64,000 nucleotides of DNA, taken from positions 1 through 64,000 of the IMG/VR virus record IMGVR_UViG_3300013094_000040; one strand, written 5' to 3'. Under the pieces are notes generated by a model. That model made no database searches and was not told where the DNA came from. It saw only the letters and a program-made list of their open reading frames with translations. Source of the stretch: a virus. The translations under genes and the position numbers were made by a program. Of the stretch, positions 29,101-37,053 are shown piece after piece. Numbering within the stretch: the stretch's first letter is position 1; the number at the start of each line of letters is the position of its first letter.

Positions 29101-32100
29101 TTCAGATATTTGACATGGCCAGCTACGGCGAACTTAATCAACATTTGAATCAAATTTCTGTTGGTAAGAAGATTTGGGCTGCAAAAGATAACACTACTAC
29201 AAGTTGGAATGTATACCGTGTTACAGAAACCAATTTATCAGTAGTTAGTTTTGCCTACTCTGTAGATGTTATGGCCCTGGTAACTACTTTAACCCCGCAT
29301 TCATTTGTCTACGGTGATATAATTGTTGTTAGAGGATTTGATGATCGCATCAACGGATTCTATCAAGTATATAACGTAGTTGACGCATATAGCTTTACAG
29401 TTGTAGTTCCAGCAACAATGTTGGATACTGTAAAATCTGCAGGTGCTGTACTTGGCTTAGGCCCAGTTTATAAATTGGTAAGTCTACGTCTTAAGAATTC
29501 AACAGACTTAACAGCTCTTACTCCTCCTAATGAGTGGATCGACGGGGATAAACTTTGGTCCGACTATGATCAAAATACCGGTGGTTGGGTAGTTTACAAT
29601 AAATCAACTCCGTGGACCACTGCCAACACCGATGTGTTGAATAATATTAGTATGGAGTTAGATGCTAACAGCTATGTAACTAATTCTGGATTTGGTACTG
29701 TAACCGCAATCAATCCTACTGCTACATTTGCTGCTGCCAGCATGCCAACATTAAACAATGGCAACGTAATAGTATTTGTCTCTAATGTTGCTAACAACAA
29801 TACATTTACCATGGTTGGTAATCTTGGACAACGCTCGGGTGGTACACTATTTGGCTCAAGTCTATCAGCAAGTAATAATTTATTATATATTGGTCATCCA
29901 GGCGATGGTGCAACACAGGCTGGCCGAGTACATATTCACAAGTTTAATGGTGTATCATCATTCCCTTGGTCGCAGACACTAACAAGCCCAACAACTGCCA
30001 ATGGAGACAACTATGGTTATAGTGTTTCGGCAAGTGACGACGGAACTTGGTTGTATGTTGGTGCGCCCGGTGTTGGTAATGTCTACGTTTATCACAGCAA
30101 TACAACAGGTTACTATAGTTTAGCCAATACTATTGTTGGTAACAATTATGTCAGCACCGGTAATGCCATTGCTTCACAATTTGGTTATACTGTAAACACA
30201 ACCAGTGATGGCGCTCAAACTATTGTGGGTGCTCCATATGAGCGTGTCAATGGTGTTGCTGCTGCCGGTGCAGTTTATGTTTACAATCGTAGTCAAGAAA
30301 GTTTTGTAGCCAACGGTGGCAATGTTTATTATCCACAATTCCCTATTTCTACAAGTACAGTTAAAGTTACTGTCAATGGTACTGTACAAAATAGTGGCTT
30401 CACTGCTTATACAGGTAATGTATCGTTTACTCAGCCTCCTGTAGTTGGAACAATTATCACAGTCGACACTAATGAGATACAGCTATTAGAAAAACTAACC
30501 AGTCCTGCACCAACATCGGGCGGCGCATTTGGTATAGTATCGCACATTGCTGGCAATGATGCAGACATTTACGTTGCCAGTCCCGGTTATAGTGAACCAG
30601 GTTACCACAGTGGCATTGTCTACAGATTTGTAAACTCAGGCGCTAACTATGGAACCATTACCAGCACAGTAGCCGATGCTACTGTTGTTTCTGGCAACAA
30701 TTTCTATATCAATGGCTGCTTGGTACAAGTTTCTGGAACCACATTGGCCAATGTGGCAACCGCAATCAATTCTGCTAATATTGCCGGTGTTAGTGCTGTT
30801 GCACAAGACTATGGTTATCTAACTATCAACAGCACAGTCACAACACCATTTGAAAAGTTAATAATTGCACCCGGCACTGGCACAATATTAACAGACATGG
30901 GACTCAGTACATTTGCTAATGTACAAGCATTAAAACACCCAGGTAAAGCAGATGTTAATGCCTTTGGTAGTCAAATCACTTCTAATAAAGATTCTACATC
31001 GTTGGTAATTAGCGCCAGCCGCGGCGCATCGTTTAACATGATGTCATTTGACAAAATTACAAACGAAACATATTTTGACACTGGATCAACTGCTTTCCAC
31101 GATGGTATTGAAGGATCGGGTGTTGTGTTTATCTATGGATTGGTTGAAGGTTCATTAAGTGTATCTACACCAGATCAGTACGTATTGGTACAACAATTAC
31201 AAAATACATCATTATCAAGCAACGACCAATTTGGCACAAGTTTAGCATTGGCTGGTAATGTACTGTTGGTTGGTGCTCCCGGTGACAGTAATCACGTTGG
31301 TATAGATCCATTGTCTGAACGTCAGATAAACATTCCAAGTGCTGGTACATACTACACATACAATAACTTTACTGGAAACATTGGTTGGGATATTATTAAC
31401 AGTCAACAACCTAAAGTAGATCTTGATAGCATTACAAGAATGTATATCTACAATAAATCTACGCAGACTCTGTTGACTAACTTTGATTATATTGATCCAG
31501 CCAAGGGCAAAGTGTTAGGTGCTGCTCAAGAAGATTTAGACTACATCACAGCCTATGATCCAGCAATATATAATGCTGCTGTTGGTGTTGGCGAAAACGA
31601 ACCAAATCTTTCTGTAAACAATGATTATCATTGGGGTGCAGAACAGGTAACCAAAACCTGGTGGGATATTGGCAAAGTTCGTTACTACGACTATGAACAA
31701 GGTAATTTAACATATCGTTCAAATAACTGGGGATCAACTTTCCCTGGCAGTAAGATACAGGTTGCTGAATGGGTAATGAGTGCAGTTCCTCCAAGCCAAT
31801 ACAAAGGCAGTGGAACACCATTGTACCCAGACAATAGTGCTTATGTAATTGAAAGTTATGTAGATCCTGTTTCAAAACTATTACGCAGTCGTTACTATTA
31901 TTGGGTAATTAACAAAGCCACAAGAGAAATAGATTCTAATCATATCAATAGTATTAACACAATACAGGATATCATTGCCAACCCGGCAGCGCAGGCTATT
32001 CCTTATGCAGCTGTATTGAGAGATGATACTATTAGTCTTTATAATGTGTCTGACTATTTGATTGGTTCTGGAAATACTATAGTATTCCACGCAGACCACG

Positions 32101-35100
32101 ATAGTTTAAAAAATACAAATATTATTCATAATGAATATCAATTGATTCAAGAAGGAAGAAGCGGTAGCTTTATTCCTGATCGCATTATTAAGAAAATGAT
32201 TGACAGTTTGTCTGGCACAGACATACTTGGAAATCCTGTACCAGATGTTTCATTGACTCCGCAGACTAAATTAGGTATAGGCACCAGCCCTAACCAAACA
32301 ATATTTGTTGATCGTTTAACTGCCTTGGAGAATTTTGTACAATATGTCAACAACGTATTAATTCAATATCCTATCGTTGAAGAATATAACATCAACGGAT
32401 TGTACAGTTCAGATCCACAACCAGGCATTGAAAACTATGATTACTCTGTTAATAACTATGCAGAATTAACCTATATTGATACTGCTGGTTTATTAGTTGG
32501 CTATACTGTATTAGTAAAACAAGATGAAAATAACAAGGGACTGTGGGCTACATATTCCTGGGCCGGCACAACCTGGACACTGGTTTCTGTACAAAGTTAC
32601 TATACTCCATTCTACTGGTCGTTTGTAAACTGGTACGACACTACATACGACTCAACTGGTAAGGTTACATATCAGGTTGCTACCTATCCAGATTTAGTAA
32701 CATTATCGCCTGGCATAAATGATACAGCCAAAGTCTTAAACAGAGGAAATGGTCAATTTTCTATCTATCGTTGGAACGGTTCGGCGTGGAATTTAGTTGG
32801 CTTGGAAAACGGTACAATACAATTAAACAGCAATTTGTATACTACAACTGTTGCCAGCAACGAAATACGTATTATATTCAATGCTATTCAGAATAACATT
32901 TTTGTAGATAATTTAAAATCTCACTTTAATGATTTATTCTTCTTTATGATTAATTATGTGTTGACTGAACAAAAATCAGTTGACTGGGTATTCAAAACAA
33001 GTTTTGTCACAATCTTCCATCAATTGAGAGAGTTAATACAATATCCTTCGTTTATTCAAGATAACCAAACTTATTACGAAAACTATATCAATGAGGTTAA
33101 ACCTTATAGAACCAGCATTCGTGAATATTTGATTAACTATAATGGTACAGACGAGTACTATGGCGACACAACCGACTTTGATATTCCAGCAACATATATT
33201 AGTAATGTTAATGCTTATCGTAGTCCAAACGGTACTGTATCGTCAGATGCCTATGCATTGGCTAATTTACCACAGTACAGCTCGTGGTATAATAATCATG
33301 GATATGGCATTGCTTCTGTTAAAGTTTCTAATCCTGGATCAGGTTACTACTTGCCGCCAGTTGTTAATGTTATAGGTGGTGGTGGTACTGGCGCGGTTGT
33401 TACGGCCGATGTTGACATCACATCAAATACTATTTCTCGTTTTAATGTAATTAATCCAGGCAGTGGCTATACTTCAACTCCAACTATTTCTATTGTTGGT
33501 ACAGGAACAGGCGCAGTGGGCTACCCAACATTGATTGGGCAACATTATGTAGCACGTATTCCAACATTGGATATTACATTAGATAGCAATACTCATGCAC
33601 GAGCTGGCGATATTATTACGCAACCAGCTACAAGTGCTGCTGGTGTAGTGTATTCTGCTACTGCCGGCGGTAATGTTTTAACTCTTAAAGATGTTAACTT
33701 AATTGATGTTACTGGAACATTTAAGGCCGGTGAATACTTGTACTTAAATGCTACTCCATTAAATGTTCGTCCGGGTGTGCCAACAACAACATTAACTGTT
33801 AATGGTAATGTTAATCTCAAAGCTGGTGACATTTTGTTACAGTCGGGGTCTGGTGCACAAGGCGAAGTCTATGCTGATACAACTACCAACACAGTTAAAC
33901 TTTGGAACGTATCGGGTACGTTCCTAAGCGGACGTTGGTTAAGTAAAGCTGGTTCTAATATTGCTGTTTACCCAACGTTCTATACAGTAGAGTCTGGCGC
34001 AAGTCCGTTTAATCTATACACAACTTTGGTAGATGAAAGTTATAACAAAATAAGAACTTTTGACACTACAATTAAATTTGACCGTGTTAGCTATAGCAGT
34101 AACGTAACTGCTTGGAGTAAAAACGATTCTTATAGTTTCTTAAGTGACTTTGATCAACCAGGCGACAACTGGGATGAATTACCATTTGACGGAATTATTT
34201 CATCCGACTGGGTAAGATACAATGGCAAAGGCTATGAAGCAGTTGGTGTTGTCTACAGTAGTGCTACCTTAAAACTAAGTGGTAACATTTCGGCCAATAT
34301 TGGCGATTATGTTACTCAGCTTAATACTGAAGCTAATGCACAGATAATTTCTATCAGTAGTAACAATAGCCTTATTACAGTATCTAATGTTACCAGCAAC
34401 TTTGTAAGACGCAATGGTAATATAGCAATAAATGGTGTAGTTACAAATGTAAATCCTGTAGCGGTTAATAACATATTTGACTACACACAATTTAGAGCCA
34501 TTGGCGGAGAAGAGTTTTCTACAGCAGCAGATCGTATATCGGCCAGCTATATTCCAAGCGCCAACATGCCTGGCCTGGATATGAAACAGTTAATGTCTGG
34601 AATGACATATCCAGGTGTTCGTGTTGATGGATTAAAATACAATGCCACAAGTTCTGTAATTACTTCTAACGTAGTAGCATTCTTTACAACTAATGCTACA
34701 ATGATAAGTTCAAATATTGCTAAACTTAACTTTACTACATTTGGTTTAGAAACTCGTTTACCACTTACTGTAACCAATACGGATACTGACACTACAGCTA
34801 ATGTGAAAATTTTAAGTATTGCACCAGACAAGATGGTATTAAATGGTGTGATGAGTAATATTGCGTTAGGATCAAATGTATCTATTGTTTATTTTGATTC
34901 TAATAATCCTATCTACTTAGATACAATTATTCAAAGTAGCTATTTAGACACAGCATTAGGAACCCGTGCCGAGGATATTAATATCGACGGTGGCGCCTAT
35001 TACGACATTTATAGTAGCCATGCACCTGAGGAATTAGTACCCGGCATTACATTTGATAATTTAAACATCAAAGTGACCACAAGATTACACAGTAATACTA

Positions 35101-35945
35101 CACCAGTAAGTTATCGTATTGTACACAATATGAATACAAATGCTGCTGCAATTGACTATAGTCTATGGCCACAGTATTATGCTATCTTTAATTCAAATAC
35201 TACAACGCTAACAGCTAATTTAAATATTACTGATGCTAACATACACGTTACCAATGCCAACGTGTTTATGACACCTAATCCAAATACATACCCACCAACC
35301 CCTGGCGTGGTATATATCAACGGTGAAAAAATTACATATTGGACTATTGATCGCCACAACAATGTACTTGGACAAATACGTCGTGCTGTTGATGGAACAG
35401 GTGCTCCGCAGGTACACGCAATTGGTAGCTTAGTTGAAGAATCATCTGTTAACCAACTATTGCCAACTTCCACAGTGGCTAACGTCCATACTACATCATG
35501 GCTAAATGGTCCAACAGTTCCAAGTGCCGAAGTTATCATTGATACTGTAGGTGATACATTTACGCAGGATTTACCGGGTACAGTTAATATTATAAGATTC
35601 TTACCAGGTGCACAAGAATTTATTACCTTGTCTACAAATGTAGCGTTTGCAGCAGGAGATACAATTACACAACCTGCAACTGGTGCTACAGCCATAGTAT
35701 CGGGCAGTATCGCACAGGTACAGGCCAATTTAGGAACTATAGTTGGTAATACAATTTCTGTATTGGCTACTTCTGTAACTGGTACATTTGATACTACAGA
35801 AGAAATTCCGGCCAACAGTTATGTATGGAAAAATGGTGCTAACGTAGTTGCACAGGTAACTGGCATTTCCTTTAACATCACTGACGGATATGGATTAGAG
35901 CGCAGTACAACAATACAAGCTCAGTTTATACGTAACGGGGTATGA
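23112..35945 (+). CDS. Giant baseplate-associated structural protein (4277 residues, gp7 position)
   Basis: A single uninterrupted 12.8-kb frame encodes a protein of roughly 470 kDa. The N-terminus (PEVFRTNTNQKFLNATLDQL) follows gp6, where T4 has gp7. Near 176-260 is a cupredoxin-like domain (LRLARGGTYKFIVNQPGYPFWI) frequent in phage structural proteins. Residues about 2238-2726 hold FG-GAP-like beta-propeller repeats (LYIGHPGDG, LYVGAPGVG, TIVGAPYE, LLVGAPGDS). Near 3406-3470 are two repeats of the NPGSGY...GTGA kind. The C-terminal 800 residues are beta-rich repeats with RAGDIITQPAT-like text. It probably combines a wedge protein with fibre-like or receptor-contacting domains. Start ATG at 23112 is the only plausible one. 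Confidence 0.7.
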   Translation: MAAIKTINFLPEVFRTNTNQKFLNATLDQLVTPPDLRKVNAYIGRKFAPTFKSTDNYQPEPTTLRQNYQLEPSVVVKDKTTGDINFFSSYVDLINQLKHDGAYTENQNRLFKSETYSFDGLFDFDKFVNFNQYYWLPTGPDPVQVFGSGVEAQATYTVTRDPSTGSYHFTGSGDAPNPILRLARGGTYKFIVNQPGYPFWIQSSVGTSGLKTGQSNLSSRDVLGVDNNGAEVGTITFNVPQTTAQDYYVYMPLVATVDLATDISYTNIQNHLLSTVVQNYKGIDNVISQLSNKTLIFVNKDIDDALWTAEGLLDRYGYDVSGGFDGGGMVPAEQRRGVWRLQLIPIDGDYIVNLVPDTAVGVNQRVFVAGGQTHAEETYYLNADFGYYTLVPNITASLPTIFYQDGVGSKFVGEINLVDINDNTLNVDKDIIGAKNYTSPNGVSFTNGLKITFDSSASPIGYAGNTYYVEGVGTAIKLLNVTDFITPETYADNGITTPDYITVNRASQDLNPWSRSNRWFHIDVIKAVAAYNNAPPTLEQRYRASRAIIEFEADLQLYNFGRQAKTPIDIFDNTITDARNSVELNDYFVLDGVVLKDGMRVVFANDFDPTVRGQIFNVNLSSINEQTLVTLSPAEDSYVAPNSNLIVLQGNTHRGKQYWYDGSNWIEGQQKVSVNQTPMFDVVDGNGISLGDSTAYPGSTFATTKNNLGTAIGGTPIFSYKVGTGTPDQILGFPLSYRTFNQVGDIQFVNNFDSDKFSYTGVVDQNINTAGTLQQNNSLTAYNLRNAWLTATETSKQYQVINGIYDGTNPYFRVDVVPYSATTVPYIKVYKNFAELPPSKYQLGNAGVNYYVHVKDSTMVAGDQIDIAIYGNNVSALGYYQVPTNLDFNSENANFDTLTLGQLRNHLVSLVSNSTQVTGSGLGENNLRDVPIKAQGGNILQNASPVLYSELFLVDTDANFIKGLELARHNYGRIKNKILETATNLKSIVSADIPGTLDKILQGINSVKNNTFPWYYSDMVPYGPLKNVITYTVVNAEQSDYEITNIFSDTQLSNRAVLVYINDIQQTLGTDYQFDTTRAGITFLKTLNYGDVITINEYNNTDGNYIPETPTKLGLYPKFKPGILIDNTYREPVTVIQGHDGSITPSFGDFRDQLLLEFELRIYNNIKVDHVRNTEFLYNYLPGKFRRSDYSNREFTQLLTRSFLQWAGSNRVDFTTNSYFESSDPFTWNYSKFVDTVNGEALPGTWRAIFNYFYDTDRPHTHPWEMLGISEEPSWWQGRYGPAPYTGGNLVLWNDLALGYVWNNGSPYTDPRFVRPNLLNIIPVDENGILRSPTSYIVKSFNSNQANGSYNVGQQGPVETAWRRSSDYPYAVQEALALAAPAYYFGSLMDVTRYYKNSDLNQFVLADTLQRITPSAVRINGQQIDNSTSFYRVAGYINWISDYLRSIGIDPVTKITGYLNNVSVQLGYKMAGYSDASFLEVLAEQASPTSTTNSIVVPNENYKIQLYKSTPVQTITYSAVIVEKSENGYTVSGYDTSNPYFTIIPSLANNNAYTITALNDVGVIYNDYQKYKVTVPYGFEFNNKQQVVDFLVSYERFLRGSGVAFTDFDSDLNLQRDFKLSAQEFLTWSQQGWTVGSVLVLSPILSHLVVNVPSGVVDQVENTPLGSRILDTGYNFIKYNAFSVTRTDNNFTVTAINNQTIALAVLDVVEYEHVLIFDNITAFNDVIYVPTLGNRQYRLKLVGQKTGSWTGALNPPGFIYNSPKVDAWQPGKDYALGSLVTYKNSYYTATQSLTATTTFNPSEWQNISSNQLHTGLLPNFSYNSGKAQRFNSLTDPELQGDFSRFVGTEIGFRPRQYLTNFGIDIPTQAQFYQGYIRQKGTMNSVTAFTAAGFNGVNSTINLYEEWAMRVGEYGALHNNQFVELELVEGTFNGDPVTFTLLPNNVVNVDHTISVYPANLYLTSDTYSPSIFQNRDESSFYENDILTAGYVKKDDIDIQIFDMASYGELNQHLNQISVGKKIWAAKDNTTTSWNVYRVTETNLSVVSFAYSVDVMALVTTLTPHSFVYGDIIVVRGFDDRINGFYQVYNVVDAYSFTVVVPATMLDTVKSAGAVLGLGPVYKLVSLRLKNSTDLTALTPPNEWIDGDKLWSDYDQNTGGWVVYNKSTPWTTANTDVLNNISMELDANSYVTNSGFGTVTAINPTATFAAASMPTLNNGNVIVFVSNVANNNTFTMVGNLGQRSGGTLFGSSLSASNNLLYIGHPGDGATQAGRVHIHKFNGVSSFPWSQTLTSPTTANGDNYGYSVSASDDGTWLYVGAPGVGNVYVYHSNTTGYYSLANTIVGNNYVSTGNAIASQFGYTVNTTSDGAQTIVGAPYERVNGVAAAGAVYVYNRSQESFVANGGNVYYPQFPISTSTVKVTVNGTVQNSGFTAYTGNVSFTQPPVVGTIITVDTNEIQLLEKLTSPAPTSGGAFGIVSHIAGNDADIYVASPGYSEPGYHSGIVYRFVNSGANYGTITSTVADATVVSGNNFYINGCLVQVSGTTLANVATAINSANIAGVSAVAQDYGYLTINSTVTTPFEKLIIAPGTGTILTDMGLSTFANVQALKHPGKADVNAFGSQITSNKDSTSLVISASRGASFNMMSFDKITNETYFDTGSTAFHDGIEGSGVVFIYGLVEGSLSVSTPDQYVLVQQLQNTSLSSNDQFGTSLALAGNVLLVGAPGDSNHVGIDPLSERQINIPSAGTYYTYNNFTGNIGWDIINSQQPKVDLDSITRMYIYNKSTQTLLTNFDYIDPAKGKVLGAAQEDLDYITAYDPAIYNAAVGVGENEPNLSVNNDYHWGAEQVTKTWWDIGKVRYYDYEQGNLTYRSNNWGSTFPGSKIQVAEWVMSAVPPSQYKGSGTPLYPDNSAYVIESYVDPVSKLLRSRYYYWVINKATREIDSNHINSINTIQDIIANPAAQAIPYAAVLRDDTISLYNVSDYLIGSGNTIVFHADHDSLKNTNIIHNEYQLIQEGRSGSFIPDRIIKKMIDSLSGTDILGNPVPDVSLTPQTKLGIGTSPNQTIFVDRLTALENFVQYVNNVLIQYPIVEEYNINGLYSSDPQPGIENYDYSVNNYAELTYIDTAGLLVGYTVLVKQDENNKGLWATYSWAGTTWTLVSVQSYYTPFYWSFVNWYDTTYDSTGKVTYQVATYPDLVTLSPGINDTAKVLNRGNGQFSIYRWNGSAWNLVGLENGTIQLNSNLYTTTVASNEIRIIFNAIQNNIFVDNLKSHFNDLFFFMINYVLTEQKSVDWVFKTSFVTIFHQLRELIQYPSFIQDNQTYYENYINEVKPYRTSIREYLINYNGTDEYYGDTTDFDIPATYISNVNAYRSPNGTVSSDAYALANLPQYSSWYNNHGYGIASVKVSNPGSGYYLPPVVNVIGGGGTGAVVTADVDITSNTISRFNVINPGSGYTSTPTISIVGTGTGAVGYPTLIGQHYVARIPTLDITLDSNTHARAGDIITQPATSAAGVVYSATAGGNVLTLKDVNLIDVTGTFKAGEYLYLNATPLNVRPGVPTTTLTVNGNVNLKAGDILLQSGSGAQGEVYADTTTNTVKLWNVSGTFLSGRWLSKAGSNIAVYPTFYTVESGASPFNLYTTLVDESYNKIRTFDTTIKFDRVSYSSNVTAWSKNDSYSFLSDFDQPGDNWDELPFDGIISSDWVRYNGKGYEAVGVVYSSATLKLSGNISANIGDYVTQLNTEANAQIISISSNNSLITVSNVTSNFVRRNGNIAINGVVTNVNPVAVNNIFDYTQFRAIGGEEFSTAADRISASYIPSANMPGLDMKQLMSGMTYPGVRVDGLKYNATSSVITSNVVAFFTTNATMISSNIAKLNFTTFGLETRLPLTVTNTDTDTTANVKILSIAPDKMVLNGVMSNIALGSNVSIVYFDSNNPIYLDTIIQSSYLDTALGTRAEDINIDGGAYYDIYSSHAPEELVPGITFDNLNIKVTTRLHSNTTPVSYRIVHNMNTNAAAIDYSLWPQYYAIFNSNTTTLTANLNITDANIHVTNANVFMTPNPNTYPPTPGVVYINGEKITYWTIDRHNNVLGQIRRAVDGTGAPQVHAIGSLVEESSVNQLLPTSTVANVHTTSWLNGPTVPSAEVIIDTVGDTFTQDLPGTVNIIRFLPGAQEFITLSTNVAFAAGDTITQPATGATAIVSGSIAQVQANLGTIVGNTISVLATSVTGTFDTTEEIPANSYVWKNGANVVAQVTGISFNITDGYGLERSTTIQAQFIRNGV

Positions 35946-35953
35946 TAATACAA

Positions 35954-35961
35954 AATAAATA
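35954..35961 (+). promoter_or_regulatory. T4-type late promoter octamer before the fibre region
   Basis: AATAAATA on the plus strand, 21 bases before the ATG at 35983, directly after the giant gene. Confidence 0.6.
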
Positions 35962-35982
35962 TAAGATATCGGACGAACTAAT

Positions 35983-37050
35983 ATGTCAACAACAATAACC
36001 ATACAAGGCTTGCCACTGGTAACATCTGTACAAGATGCTACATATTTCCCTACAGAAACTGGGGGAATTACCAGTGCTGCTCAGCTAATAACACTAAAAA
36101 ATTACATGACTACGCTACCAAATTTAACGGTAGCTGGCTCAATTGGCGGAACTTTAGTAACAGGCCCACAACCAAACATCACATCGTTGGGAACTTTAGT
36201 TGGCATGAACACATCGGGGCAGATAGTCAGTACATTCCCAGATTCTGGCCCAAATGGTGCACCACCTTTAATTGTAAACAGCACTGGTTTTGTAGCAAAC
36301 TTATATGTGGCCCGTGCTGCATTTGCTGATGCTGCCGCCGGTGGTTTAACTTTAAACAGCACATTTTCTGCATCTGGTACAAGCGATGCTAATATCACTG
36401 GTAACTCAACTCATATTACTGCCACGTTAAAAACTGTTAATACCAACGTTGGAGTATGGGGCGGTAACGTGGGACTGACTTATTTAATTCCGCAGATCAC
36501 AGTTAATAATAAAGGGCTGGTCACATCTGCTGCCAATATTGCAGTTGATTTAGATTTACCACATCGTGCTGTTACTGACTTACGCGGTACTGCTGGCCAG
36601 ACTGCTGTTAGTGCAAACGTTGGTGTATCCTATGTAAGTATAACAGACCCAGTGAGTGTGGGCAATTTATATGCATCGGGTAATGTAGCTGGTGCAACAG
36701 TATACGACAATGGTAATCGAGTAATTACCAGCGTTACAGCTATTTCTGGCAATGGTATCTCTGTAACTGGAGCAACAACTGCCACACAAACTAATTTAAA
36801 AATTGACAACACCGGAGTTCTTGGATTAGCAGGCGGAACTGGTATAAATGTTTCAGCTACCACCGGTAATGTTAGCGTAACCAACACCGGTGTTATTACA
36901 GCAACAGGTACAAACGGTATTACAACTTCAGCTACATCTGGTGCAGTATCCGTATATCCCACAGCAGGATACAATGGATTTGGACGACGCACAGTATCTA
37001 CAGCAGCACCATCGGGCGGATCCGACGGAGATATATGGTATCAAATATAA
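35983..37050 (+). CDS. Tail fibre-like protein (module 1, shaft)
   Basis: The 355-residue product is Gly/Ala/Thr/Val/Asn-rich with short beta repeats such as NLTVAGSIGGTLVTGPQPNI, ITVNNKGLVTSAANI and GISVTGATT, a composition typical of trimeric phage fibre shafts. The C-terminus ends GGSDGDIWYQI, an ending very like that of the fibre at 40042-41205 (GNIGDFWFQI). The next gene starts 3 bases after its stop and encodes a polyglycine protein, so the two form a shaft-plus-tip pair. No host range information can be read from it. Confidence 0.7.
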   Translation: MSTTITIQGLPLVTSVQDATYFPTETGGITSAAQLITLKNYMTTLPNLTVAGSIGGTLVTGPQPNITSLGTLVGMNTSGQIVSTFPDSGPNGAPPLIVNSTGFVANLYVARAAFADAAAGGLTLNSTFSASGTSDANITGNSTHITATLKTVNTNVGVWGGNVGLTYLIPQITVNNKGLVTSAANIAVDLDLPHRAVTDLRGTAGQTAVSANVGVSYVSITDPVSVGNLYASGNVAGATVYDNGNRVITSVTAISGNGISVTGATTATQTNLKIDNTGVLGLAGGTGINVSATTGNVSVTNTGVITATGTNGITTSATSGAVSVYPTAGYNGFGRRTVSTAAPSGGSDGDIWYQI

Positions 37051-37053
37051 TCT

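Noticed and set aside
35177-35815. 212-codon minus-strand frame inside the giant gene
   Set aside because: It is antisense to a well-supported frame, with low-complexity translation and no promoter or ribosome site.
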